NCBI GenBank assembly: GCA_966211955.1
Contig: CBIHOF010000008.1
Coordinates: forward strand, 1 to 64,000
From: Albitalea sp966211955
GTDB taxonomy: Bacteria; Pseudomonadota; Gammaproteobacteria; Burkholderiales; Burkholderiaceae_C
Reading direction: 5' to 3'
DNA length: 64,000 nt
The translations under genes were made by a program, and so were the position numbers. This document shows positions 52,926 to 61,175 of this stretch, in pieces (position 1 is the first letter of the stretch; each line of letters opens with the position of its first letter). The notes beneath the pieces were generated by a model. The model ran no database searches. It saw only the letters and a list, made by a program, of their open reading frames with translations, and was not told the DNA's origin.

Positions 52926-53914
52926 CGGCGCCCTCCCCTTGGTCCGCGCAGCAACAAGACGAGGAAGAGCGGCACGCCCACCGCCGATGAGACCACGCCC
53001 ACCGGCAACTGGATGGGCGCGACGATGGTTCGCGCCACCGTGTCCGCGAGTACGACGAAGCCACCGCCCGCCAAGGCGCTCGCCGGCAGCAGCCACGCCG
53101 CCGAGCGCAGGCCGAGCAGCCGAAGTGCATGGGGCGCGACGAGCCCGACGAAGCCGATGGCGCCGCCGGTCGCGACCGCCGCACCGGTGGCCAGGGCCGA
53201 CGCGAGCAAGGCTTGGCGGCGCCTGCGAACCACGGGCACGCCGAGGGTCGCGGCCCACGCATCGCCACGCGCCAGCCAATCGAGCTGGTGCGCCCACGGC
53301 CAGCACAGCGCGAGCGCCGCGATCAAGGCTGTCCACACCGCCAACCAATGCGTCGCGCCGTTGAGGTCGCCGAGCAGCCAGAACACCATGCCGCGCAGCT
53401 GCGCCTCGGGCGCGAAGGTGAGCAGCACGGTGATGAGCGCCGAGCCCGCCGAGCCGATCATCACGCCGATCAGCAGCAGCGACACCGGCGCGTCGTTGGC
53501 TGCTGACGAACCGGAGCGCGCGAGCACGCGCCACGACAACGCGAGCAGCAGCAAGGTCGAGCCGAAGGCACCGAACGCCGCGCCCGCGGGCACGCCCCAC
53601 TCCGCCCACCACGGGACGGCGACGCCAACAAGCATCGCCGCGAGCGCACCCACCGATGCCCCGCTGGACACACCCAACACGTAGGGGTCGGCCAGCGCGT
53701 TTCGCGTCAGCAGTTGCATCAGCGCGCCCGACAGCGCCAGCGCCGCACCGGCGCCAAAGCCGGCCATCACGCGCGGCAACCGGATCTGCCAGACGATGTC
53801 GGTGGCCGCGAAGCCCCAGCCCGCGCTGCCCGCCGCCAGGCCGAGCGCCATCGCCGCAATCGCAGCGATGGCCAAGGCCCACACGATGGCGGACGGACGG
53901 GCAGACAGGGTCAT
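52922..53914 (-). CDS. btuC: Cobalamin ABC transporter permease
   Basis: A 330-residue FecCD/BtuC-family permease with about 9-10 membrane segments. Family motifs include QIRLPRVMAGFGAGAALALS, LADPYVLGVSSGASVGA and FVGLVAPHALRLL. ATG at 53914. Lies 10 bases after the btuB stop. Iron-siderophore permeases share this fold, but the upstream riboswitch points to B12. Confidence 0.92.
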   Translation of the reverse strand: MTLSARPSAIVWALAIAAIAAMALGLAAGSAGWGFAATDIVWQIRLPRVMAGFGAGAALALSGALMQLLTRNALADPYVLGVSSGASVGALAAMLVGVAVPWWAEWGVPAGAAFGAFGSTLLLLALSWRVLARSGSSAANDAPVSLLLIGVMIGSAGSALITVLLTFAPEAQLRGMVFWLLGDLNGATHWLAVWTALIAALALCWPWAHQLDWLARGDAWAATLGVPVVRRRRQALLASALATGAAVATGGAIGFVGLVAPHALRLLGLRSAAWLLPASALAGGGFVVLADTVARTIVAPIQLPVGVVSSAVGVPLFLVLLLRGPRGGRR

Positions 53915-53924
53915 GACAAAAGCA

Positions 53925-55781
53925 TCAGGTCTTGGGACGCCAGCTGAAGCCGACGAACACGGCTCGCGGCTGGCCGTTGTAGCCCACCGTGGGCTCATAG
54001 CGGCGATCGAACAGATTGTCGATGCGCGCGGACACCGTCCACTCGGGCGTGAGCGTCATCGAGGCCGAGGCATCGACCACGGTGTACGACGGCAGGTCAC
54101 GCGTCGTGTCGCGGCGGTCGCCCACGTAGCGCAGGCCTGCGCCCGCCACCCACCTGGCGTGGCTGTAGTCGGCGCGCAAGGCGAACTGCTCGCGCGCACG
54201 GCGGATCGGCCGCAAGCCGGTGTCCTCGTCCTTCGGGTCCTGGAAGGCCGCTTCGCCCAGCAGGGTCCACGCATCGAGCTTGGCGCGCGCCGACAGCTCG
54301 AGGCCATCGTTCTTCACGCGGGCGATGTTCTGCGGCACGAAGACGGCGTCGTTGCCGATCTTGTCGCGGTAGCGCACCGAGAACAGTGTGCCGCGCACGA
54401 GCACTGCCGCGTCCTGCCATTGCAGGCCCGCTTCGACGTTATGCGCGCGCTCGGGCTTGAGGTTGGGGTTGCTGCACGGGAAGGCAGGGCCGCAATTGAA
54501 GAAAAGGAAGTCGAGCGTGGGCGGCGTGAAGCTCGTGGAAGTGCTGCCCACGAGGCTCAGGCTGGTGCTCAGCTTGTAGACCGCGCCGAGCAAGCCGGTG
54601 GTGGCCGCGCCGAAGTCGCTGGTCTTGTCGTGCCGCAGGTTGGCCTGCACCGAGCCCCATTGCACGTCGTAGTTGGCGCCGAGGCGCAGCACGTCGGTGT
54701 CGCGCTTGTTGCGGATGTAGCTCGGGCTGTCGGTGGACTGGCTCAGCCGCTCGGCGCCGGCCTGCACGCGCAGGCCCGGCAGCGCATAGCCTTCGACCTG
54801 CGCGACGAGCCCGTCGTTCTTGAGCACGTTGTCCAGCTCGTAGCTGAAGCCGCCGACCACGGTGTCGGTGCGATGCTCCTTCGATTGCGACCAGCGCCAG
54901 CTGAAGGTCCAGTCCTCGGCGATCTCATGCGTGCCGCGGGCGGACACCGCGTCGCGCACCTGGCGCGCGACGTGGGTGTCGGTGGGCAGGCTGAAGGCCG
55001 ACGGGCTGTCGTAGTCCGCACGGCCGTCGATGCGGCTCAGGTCGAACATCAGGGCGTGGCCGGGCGCGGGGTGCAGGTCCAGCGCGACGCTCGCGTTGCT
55101 GCGGCGGTTGCCGTCCTTGTCGGGGTTGGCCGTCGGGCCGTTGGCCGCGCTGAAGCCGTCGGTGCGCTCGGTGCCCACGTTGACCCGCGTGCTGACGAGC
55201 TCGCTGCCACCGCTCACGCCGGCGCTGAGCGCGCGCGTGCCGCGATCGCCGATGCCGCCGCTGACCGTCGGGGACCAACTGCCGGCCTTGCCTCGGCGAG
55301 TGAAGATCTGGATCACGCCGCCGGTTGCGTTGGCGCCGTAAAGCGCCGACAGGTTGCCGCGCACCACTTCCACCCGCTCGATCATCTCGGCCGGGATCTG
55401 CTGGATGAGCGCCTGGCCGCTGGCGACGTCGTTCATGGGTACACCATCGATCAGCACCAGCGTGTCGCGCGAATCGGCGCCGCGCATACGAACGGCCGCG
55501 AGCGTGCCCGCGCCGCCTTGCTGCTCGACGAGCGCGGTGCCGAGCAGGTTGAGCACCTGCACCGCATCGCGTGCGCCGGAGCGCTCGATGTCGCCGCGCG
55601 TGAGCACGCTGGTCGCGGCGATCTCGCTGCCGAGCGTGCGTGGCGCACCGCTGCCCGTGACCGTCACCGGCTGCAACTCGAAGGACGTGGCCTGCGCGTG
55701 GGCCGCGATGGCGGTGGAAAAGAGAATGGAGATGGCCGCGGCAAGGCGCAGCGGCCGCGCGGAGCAGACTGGTTTCTTCAT
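53925..55781 (-). CDS. btuB: TonB-dependent cobalamin receptor
   Basis: A 618-residue outer-membrane receptor. Signal peptide ends near AAHAQA (about residue 29). A plug domain follows (TLVLIDGVPMNDVASGQA, ERVEVVRGNLSALYGANATG), then a 22-strand barrel ending in the aromatic-bearing FVGFSWRP. A TonB box is probably within ELQPVTVTGSG. ATG at 55781. Placed under a B12 riboswitch, followed by btuCDF, so vitamin B12 or a cobamide is the likely substrate. Confidence 0.93.
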   Translation of the reverse strand: MKKPVCSARPLRLAAAISILFSTAIAAHAQATSFELQPVTVTGSGAPRTLGSEIAATSVLTRGDIERSGARDAVQVLNLLGTALVEQQGGAGTLAAVRMRGADSRDTLVLIDGVPMNDVASGQALIQQIPAEMIERVEVVRGNLSALYGANATGGVIQIFTRRGKAGSWSPTVSGGIGDRGTRALSAGVSGGSELVSTRVNVGTERTDGFSAANGPTANPDKDGNRRSNASVALDLHPAPGHALMFDLSRIDGRADYDSPSAFSLPTDTHVARQVRDAVSARGTHEIAEDWTFSWRWSQSKEHRTDTVVGGFSYELDNVLKNDGLVAQVEGYALPGLRVQAGAERLSQSTDSPSYIRNKRDTDVLRLGANYDVQWGSVQANLRHDKTSDFGAATTGLLGAVYKLSTSLSLVGSTSTSFTPPTLDFLFFNCGPAFPCSNPNLKPERAHNVEAGLQWQDAAVLVRGTLFSVRYRDKIGNDAVFVPQNIARVKNDGLELSARAKLDAWTLLGEAAFQDPKDEDTGLRPIRRAREQFALRADYSHARWVAGAGLRYVGDRRDTTRDLPSYTVVDASASMTLTPEWTVSARIDNLFDRRYEPTVGYNGQPRAVFVGFSWRPKT

Positions 55782-55879
55782 GAGAGAGACATACCGACTC
55801 GAACGTCCTCGCCAGCTTCCCCGCCGGCGTTGGACCCGTATTGGCGCGGCGCTCTTCAAGAGCGCCCGCACCGCCTGTT

Positions 55880-56085
55880 GGCCGGTATCCGGGCTGGCGG
55901 ATGCGACCCTCGCGACCTTCCCGCATGGCCCGTGGCCTGCAGTGGTGTGTGCGCGTGAGCTGAAGCCGTGAAGCTTCGTCCGCCGTACCGTTGCGGGGGC
56001 AGCGCAGTTTCGAGGACATCGAAGGCCCTCGCCTGCTTCCCGTTTAACTGTGCCGGAATGAACACCGGCACGGGCACCAACGGGA
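55880..56085 (-). promoter_or_regulatory. Cobalamin (B12) riboswitch
   Basis: On the minus strand the leader contains the B12-box series: GGGAAGCAGGCGAGG, CTGCGCTGCCCCCGCAACGG, CCACTGCAGGCCACGGG, GCGGGAAGGTCGCGAGGGTC and GCCAGCCCGGATACCGGCC. These match the conserved core of cobalamin riboswitches in order and spacing. It lies about 100 bases before btuB and should switch the operon off when B12 is plentiful. Confidence 0.93.
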
Positions 56086-56143
56086 GCGATTGTAAGCACG
56101 CCCCCTACAATGGGCTTCCTTAGCGGTACAGGGCACGAAGGCC

Positions 56144-56374
56144 ATGTCCAAGATCGATGAACTCGCCGAGCGGGTCGAGAGATTGCTGCTGCGGCACGAG
56201 GAGGTCGTGCGCACCAATACGCTGCTCGAACAGCAGTTGGCCCAGGTGACGACCGAACGCGACAGCCTGAAGTCGCGCCTCAACGCGGCGCGCACGCGCA
56301 TCGACGCCCTGCTCGAGCGCTTGCCGGCCGACAAGACGGTGGCCACCACCGACAGCGGAGACAGCCAGCGATGA
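56144..56374 (+). CDS. ZapB-like coiled-coil protein
   Basis: A 76-residue protein that is almost all coiled coil (ELAERVERLLLRHEEVVRTN, then LLEQQLAQVTTERDSLKSRL). Genes of this kind precede zapA in many beta-proteobacteria and are thought to act with ZapA at the Z-ring. GAAGG lies before the ATG; the stop overlaps zapA (ATGA). Confidence 0.8.
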   Translation: MSKIDELAERVERLLLRHEEVVRTNTLLEQQLAQVTTERDSLKSRLNAARTRIDALLERLPADKTVATTDSGDSQR

Positions 56375-56688
56375 AGCAGATGGAAGTGACCATCATGGGC
56401 CAGAGCTACATCCTCGGCTGCCCCGAAGGCGGCGAGCAATCGCTGCTCGAAGCGGTGGGCAACGTCGATCGCGAGATGAGTGCGATTCGCGATGCGGGCA
56501 AGGTGAAGGCGCGAGAACGCATTGCCGTGCTGGCTGCGCTGAATCTTGCGTATGCGCTCGCCGAACGGCCTCTGCCCGCGCCCGTTTCGAGCCCGCGCGA
56601 TCCATCGGCCAACGGCGCTAGCACGGACGTCGATGCGCTGATTCGTCGCATCGATCAAACCTTAGGCGCCGATGGTCAATTGCTGTGA
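56371..56688 (+). CDS. zapA: Cell division protein ZapA
   Basis: A 105-residue FtsZ-associated protein. The N-terminal globular part (KQMEVTIMGQSYILGCPEGG) and following helix (EQSLLEAVGNVDREMSAIRD) are typical. It bundles FtsZ filaments. Followed by the 6S RNA, a conserved neighbourhood. Confidence 0.93.
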   Translation: MKQMEVTIMGQSYILGCPEGGEQSLLEAVGNVDREMSAIRDAGKVKARERIAVLAALNLAYALAERPLPAPVSSPRDPSANGASTDVDALIRRIDQTLGADGQLL

Positions 56689-56749
56689 TGCGCGAGGATG
56701 CGAGGCGTAAAATCCAAAGCGTCCGCCGCCCTCGCGTGCGTTTTATATT

Positions 56750-56905
56750 TCCTTGAACCAATGCTCTATGAGCTCGGGCTTGGAAATACCCGGTGGGTGT
56801 GATCGTCTCGCGTCAGATGAACCCGAAGCCCGGTTGACCTGGCCCACCTGAACCCCCGGTTCAGGAATGCGGCGCACGGTTCGCGGTGGACACCTTATTC
56901 AAGCT
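56750..56905 (+). ncRNA. ssrS: 6S RNA
   Basis: It lies directly after zapA, the usual place for 6S RNA. The 5' CCTTGAACC region (56751-56759) can pair with TTCAAG at about 56895, closing the long hairpin. The 3' half contains CACCTGAACCCCC, GGTTCAGG and GCGGCG, resembling the conserved 3' part of proteobacterial 6S RNA. It binds sigma-70 RNA polymerase. Ends are approximate. Confidence 0.72.
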
Positions 56906-56926
56906 CCAGAACATTCGCTTCCCCGC

Positions 56927-57472
56927 ATGGCCTACTGGCTGATGAAGAGCGAGCCCGACGAGTGCTCGATCGATGATGTCGCGCGTGCGCCTTCGAAGAC
57001 GGTGCCCTGGGTGGGGGTGCGCAACTACCAGGCCCGCAACTTCATGCGCGACCAGATGCGCGTGGGCGACGGCGTGCTCTTCTATCACTCGTCGTGCCCT
57101 GAGCCCGGCATCGCCGGACTCGCGGAGGTTGCGAGCACCGCCTACCCCGACGCGACGCAGTTCGACAAGAAGAGCAAGTACTTCGACGCGGCGTCCAAAC
57201 GCGAGGAGCCGCGCTGGCAGCACGTTGACGTGAAGCTCGTGCGAAAGACGCGCCTCTTGTCGCTGGCCGAGATGCGCGATGCGCCATCCTTGGCAAGCAT
57301 GGTGGTGCTCAAGCGCGGCAACCGCCTGTCCATCACACCGGTCACGCCCGAAGAATGGCGCGCCGTGCTCGAACTTCTGAGTGCCCCCGAGGCCGGGCTG
57401 CGCCCCGCCGCCCCCCCGAGGGGGGTTGGGAAACTTGGGACGGCCCGGCGTTTCCCTGGGGAGCGCGAATGA
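56927..57472 (+). CDS. EVE-domain protein
   Basis: A 181-residue protein whose first 150 residues are an EVE domain (MAYWLMKSEPDECSIDDVAR; VGVRNYQARNFMRDQM; VLFYHSSCPEPGIAGLAEV), a PUA-like fold thought to read modified bases. The last 30 residues are Pro/Gly/Arg-rich and translate a GC-rich intergenic repeat. The true ancestral stop was therefore probably lost or displaced by repeat insertion. ATG at 56927. The stop overlaps the next gene (ATGA). Confidence 0.88.
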   Translation: MAYWLMKSEPDECSIDDVARAPSKTVPWVGVRNYQARNFMRDQMRVGDGVLFYHSSCPEPGIAGLAEVASTAYPDATQFDKKSKYFDAASKREEPRWQHVDVKLVRKTRLLSLAEMRDAPSLASMVVLKRGNRLSITPVTPEEWRAVLELLSAPEAGLRPAAPPRGVGKLGTARRFPGERE

Positions 57473-58290
57473 TCTTCGGCCTCGAGTGGCAACTGATTGT
57501 TGAACTGCTGATCCTGGGTTGCTTCACCGGCTTCATGGCCGGGCTCCTGGGCGTGGGCGGCGGCATGCTGATGGTGCCCTTCGTCACCTTCTTGCTCTCG
57601 CACCACGGCGTCGACGCGGCGCTGGCCGTGAAGATGGCGATCGCCACCTCGATGGCCACCATCATGTTCACCTCGCTGTCGAGCATCCGCGCCCACCACG
57701 CGCGCGGCGCCATCCGCTGGGATCTGGTGCGCACGCTTGCCCCCGGCATCACTGTGATGGCGCTGATTACCGGCGCGGTCATCTACCCGATGGTGCGCGG
57801 CGCGGCGCTCGCGCTCCTCTTCGCCATCTTCGTCGGCTTCTCGGCCACGCAGATGCTGCGCAACAAGAAGACCGAAGCCCACCGCCAGATGCCTGGCACT
57901 GGCGGCCGGCTGGTCGCCGGCGGCGTGATCGGCACGATCTCGGGCCTCGTCGGCGCAGGCGGCGGCTTCATCTCCGTGCCCTTCATGACCTGGTGCAACG
58001 TGCCCATGCACAACGCGGTGGCGACGAGCGCGGCGCTGGGCTTCCCCATTGCGGTCGCGAGCACTCTCGGCAATATGATCGGCGGCTGGAACGTCGTGAA
58101 CCCGCTGGCCGGCGGTGTCGGCTACCTGTGGATTCCGGCGCTCGCGGTCATTGCATCCGCCAGCGTGCTGATGGCGCCGCTGGGTGCGAAGGCCGCGCAT
58201 GCGATGGACGTCGCCCAGCTCAAGCGGGTGTTCGCAGGGATGCTCTACTGCCTGGCCGGCTACATGCTCACCAAGGCGCTGACGGCCTGA
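57469..58290 (+). CDS. TauE/SafE-family permease
   Basis: A 273-residue inner-membrane protein with about eight membrane segments. The two family repeats are visible: GFMAGLLGVGGGMLMVPFV and GTISGLVGAGGGFISVPFM. The family exports sulfite, sulfoacetate or related anions; the substrate here is unknown. ATG at 57469 overlaps the EVE stop. Confidence 0.9.
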   Translation: MIFGLEWQLIVELLILGCFTGFMAGLLGVGGGMLMVPFVTFLLSHHGVDAALAVKMAIATSMATIMFTSLSSIRAHHARGAIRWDLVRTLAPGITVMALITGAVIYPMVRGAALALLFAIFVGFSATQMLRNKKTEAHRQMPGTGGRLVAGGVIGTISGLVGAGGGFISVPFMTWCNVPMHNAVATSAALGFPIAVASTLGNMIGGWNVVNPLAGGVGYLWIPALAVIASASVLMAPLGAKAAHAMDVAQLKRVFAGMLYCLAGYMLTKALTA

Positions 58291-58352
58291 CCTTTCATCG
58301 CAGGCCGGGTGGGCACCTCGGCACTTGTTTCAACCGCTGAGCACCCAGAGAC

Positions 58353-58376
58353 CACAGAGCGAATTCAGTTCTCCGT
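58353..58376. repeat. Short copy of the ACCACAGAG inverted repeat
   Basis: ACCACAGAG, then CTCCGTGGT, form a small hairpin between two convergent genes. Related to the longer copy at 31027-31090. Confidence 0.5.
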
Positions 58377-58391
58377 GGTGAAGAAAAGGCC

Positions 58392-59435
58392 TCAGGCCGC
58401 GTCGAATCGGATGCTCGCGAGGGTCACGTGATTGCCGCCGCGCCGCTGCGCTTCCGCCAGTGCCTGGTCGGCAGCCGACATCAGCTCTTCCTGGGTGTGC
58501 GCCGTGTGCGGGAAGCTCGCCACGCCCATCGACACCGTGAAACCGAGGTCGCGCCCGTCGAGCACGACGATCTGCGTCGCGCACTGCCGCCGCAAGCCCT
58601 CCATGCGCGAATGCGCGGTCGCGAGGCCCACGCCCGACAGCAAGATGGCGAAGTGGTCCTCATCGAGCCGGCAGGATGCATCCATCGCCCGCGTGTTGCC
58701 GCGCAGCAATCGCCCCAGCGCCTCGAGCACGCGGGTGCGGGCCGGCTCGCCATGCGCCTTCACCGCATCGGGCAGCGGGTCCAGCGCGATGGAGACGAGT
58801 GCAAATTCGCGATGCTCACGGGAAGACAGATCCACCTCGCGACGCAATTGGTCGTCGAAATGCACCCGCTGGTACAGCCCGGTCACGCCGTCGCGCAGCG
58901 CCTGGTCTTGCGTTTCGCGGCGCAGCGCTTCGCTGGCGATCTGCTGCTGCTCGAGCTGCTGCAAGGCCTTGGTCAGCTGCGTCTCGCGCTGGTGCATCAG
59001 CGTCGTCTCGATCCACACGCAGCACATGTGCCGCGGGGGGCCGCCATCGGCCGTGGGCAGTGCCACTCGGACGACGTTGAAGTCACGCCGCACACGGTCG
59101 CGTTCGATGCGGTGTTCGGTGTTGGTGGGCAGCGATTGCCCGAGCGCCGTCTGGTCTGCTGCGCGCAGGTGGGCGGACATCTCGGGGCCGAGCAGGTCGG
59201 CATCGGTATGGCCGAGCAGTTGCTCGGGCGAGCGGCCGTACAGCGCTGCCATGCGCATGTTGACGTGAACGTACTTGCCGGAGCCGATTTCCTTGACGGC
59301 GAAGGGCGCTTCCATGCGCTCCACCACGCTCAGCAGCACGGCGCCCAGCGAACCGTCGGCCAGGCCATGCGCCGCGCGTAACTCGCGGGCCCGGTCTGCC
59401 AGTTCGGCGGGCGTTGACTGCATTGTCTCGGTCAT
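58392..59435 (-). CDS. PAS-GGDEF protein with degenerate active site
   Basis: A 347-residue soluble protein. A PAS domain lies at about 35-160 (FAVKEIGSGKYVHVNMRMAA). The GGDEF fold begins about 185 (LRDGVTGLYQRVHFDDQLRR), but the signature GG[DE]EF is replaced by CRLDEDHFAI. It is thus unlikely to make cyclic-di-GMP and may act as a sensor or receptor. ATG at 59435 behind GAAGGAAAG. Confidence 0.85.
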   Translation of the reverse strand: MTETMQSTPAELADRARELRAAHGLADGSLGAVLLSVVERMEAPFAVKEIGSGKYVHVNMRMAALYGRSPEQLLGHTDADLLGPEMSAHLRAADQTALGQSLPTNTEHRIERDRVRRDFNVVRVALPTADGGPPRHMCCVWIETTLMHQRETQLTKALQQLEQQQIASEALRRETQDQALRDGVTGLYQRVHFDDQLRREVDLSSREHREFALVSIALDPLPDAVKAHGEPARTRVLEALGRLLRGNTRAMDASCRLDEDHFAILLSGVGLATAHSRMEGLRRQCATQIVVLDGRDLGFTVSMGVASFPHTAHTQEELMSAADQALAEAQRRGGNHVTLASIRFDAA

Positions 59436-59678
59436 CAGCTTTCCTTCTTCGGCGGCGGTGGCAACTGCATCTGGCGCACCGCAAGCGCCTGGGGCGTCCA
59501 CTTTGTCCGAGGGTCGCAGCCTTGGCAAGCCTCGCTTCCTCAAACGAGACACGACCCCCCTAAATTGATCATAGCGAACACCCGCGATCGGAGGCTGCAC
59601 GAAACGAGCAGCAGTTCACACATTTCGCCCCGCGTGCTCGCAGGCCACCGGGTGGGGGGCGGTGCGCAACAGCGCTTC

Positions 59679-60941
59679 TCAGCCGACGAGCACCTGCATG
59701 CTGTGCTCGTATCGCAGCGTGAGCTGGTCGAAGAGCATGAGCAGCGTCTCGCTGGTGTCGGCCAGGGTGCGCGCGCTGTCCACCGCTCGCGGACGCGTGA
59801 CGGCGCGGTCCATCACCGTCCACACCCGCATCGCTTCGTCCAATGAATCGCGGATCTCGCGCGTGGTGAGCGGCGCAGCACCCAGGAAGCCCAGCGCCTG
59901 CTCGAATTCCTGGCGCGAGCGCTCGGTCTCGGCGGAAGCGGCCGCAGCGGCCGTGCCGTGCAGCAGCACCGACATCAGTGCTTGCTTGGCCACGCGCTGC
60001 GACAGCATGCGCTGGCGTCCGGCCACGTTGATGACGTGCAGCGTGGTCGCTGCACCGTGCGCCCCGAGAGCGGTCACGAGCCGGTCCGCCTGCAGCAGCA
60101 TGCGCTCGGCCAGGTCGTCCACTTCACCGAGCCGCGCGGGCTCCACGCGTTCGCACAACAGGGCCTTGAGCGGCGCCCAGGGCGCCATCACGGCATTGAT
60201 CAGGTCGCCATAGGTCGGCTTGGACAGATTCTTCGCGAGCGTCGCGAGGTTCGCATCCACCCGCGCGCAAGACTCCGCCAGCGCCGACGCATCGGCGGAC
60301 ATGCAGGCCAGCGCATACAGCTTGACGAGCCGCTGCGACAGCATGCGCAGCTGCCCCGCGCGGTTGATGGATTCGGCGAGCCCCGCCGCCACGATGACGA
60401 GCTGCGACACCTGTCCCACCCGCTGGTTGGTGTGCATGGACGCTGCCCGAAGCACGCGGAAAGCCTCTTCCTCGGACACCTGCCGCGCCCGCATGAGGAT
60501 GCCCTTGGCACGGTCCACCAGCTTGCGCTCCTCGAAGCGGTGCGATACGTCGGCCAGCTTGGCGAGCACTTCGCGCTCATGCAGGTAGCGGGCCTGCGCC
60601 AGGTGGATGAGCGACCGCAGGCGCCCCGCCGCGTAGCCGTTCACGACGTAGCCCTGGATACCTACATCCAGCGCGCGCGCCAGCTTGTCGGCATCCGGGT
60701 CGTTCGTGAACAGCAGCACGGGCCGCGGCGCCGTGGCCTGCATCAGCGCGATCGCATCGAAGAAGGCGTCGTCGGGCGTGAGCTCGTGGCAGACCAGCAC
60801 GTCTGGGGCAAGGCGCACCGCGTCTTGCACCAAGTTGTTTCGCTGCACTGCACCAAGCACGTGAATACCCGCACCTTCGAGGTCGCTTTCCAGCGAGGGG
60901 ACGGAGGGCGCAAACGGGGCGAGGACGAGGCAGGAAGTCAT
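59679..60941 (-). CDS. ANTAR regulator fused to two PilJ/NarX-like sensor segments
   Basis: A 420-residue protein. A degenerate receiver (about 1-125) and an ANTAR domain (about 135-190: RKLVDRAKGILMRARQVSEE) come first. Two repeats then follow, each starting with a NarX P-box-like motif: INRAGQLRMLSQRLVKLYAL (about 200) and INVAGRQRMLSQRVAKQALM (about 300). PilJ_N/NarX P-box regions bind nitrate or nitrite in sensor proteins. The protein could therefore sense nitrate and act directly on RNA, as NasR (NIT-ANTAR) does with a different sensor fold. Divergent from narK. Confidence 0.85.
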   Translation of the reverse strand: MTSCLVLAPFAPSVPSLESDLEGAGIHVLGAVQRNNLVQDAVRLAPDVLVCHELTPDDAFFDAIALMQATAPRPVLLFTNDPDADKLARALDVGIQGYVVNGYAAGRLRSLIHLAQARYLHEREVLAKLADVSHRFEERKLVDRAKGILMRARQVSEEEAFRVLRAASMHTNQRVGQVSQLVIVAAGLAESINRAGQLRMLSQRLVKLYALACMSADASALAESCARVDANLATLAKNLSKPTYGDLINAVMAPWAPLKALLCERVEPARLGEVDDLAERMLLQADRLVTALGAHGAATTLHVINVAGRQRMLSQRVAKQALMSVLLHGTAAAAASAETERSRQEFEQALGFLGAAPLTTREIRDSLDEAMRVWTVMDRAVTRPRAVDSARTLADTSETLLMLFDQLTLRYEHSMQVLVG

Positions 60942-61022
60942 CGGAACTGGGGGTGTCTACGAGGAAAACGGTTCAAAACACCCAGAGCAAGGAATGCACC
61001 ATATCAGTATTGACCCTGTCCT

Positions 61023-61037
61023 TGGCACAGGGCTTGC
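61023..61037 (+). promoter_or_regulatory. Sigma-54 promoter of narK
   Basis: TGGCACAGGGCTTGC matches the RpoN consensus fully. Start expected near 61049, at a GGGTG/CACCC hairpin (61051-61068). A CCCGTC/GACGGG hairpin follows (about 61073-61091). Neither loop has the A1/G4 ANTAR signature and no T-run follows. Confidence 0.75.
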
Positions 61038-61175
61038 GATCATGCTGCCCGGGTGTGACGACGCACCCAGGCCCCGTCCGCGCACGACGGGCCATGCCCG
61101 CGACGCTGCTGGGCAGTCATGTGCCTCCCTCCTCCGGCCTTGTTCGCCGGGGCGTTCCATGGAGCCATGATCCAC

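Noticed and set aside
52128..53882. Apparent 584-residue btuD fusion
   Set aside because: The first 320 residues are Gly/Arg/Ala-rich shadow translation of btuC in another frame; the real ATPase starts at 52925.
53796..55958. Large plus-strand frame of 720 codons opposite btuB
   Set aside because: Low-complexity Ala/Arg/Gly/His composition typical of antisense shadow in GC-rich DNA; btuB on the minus strand has clear domains.
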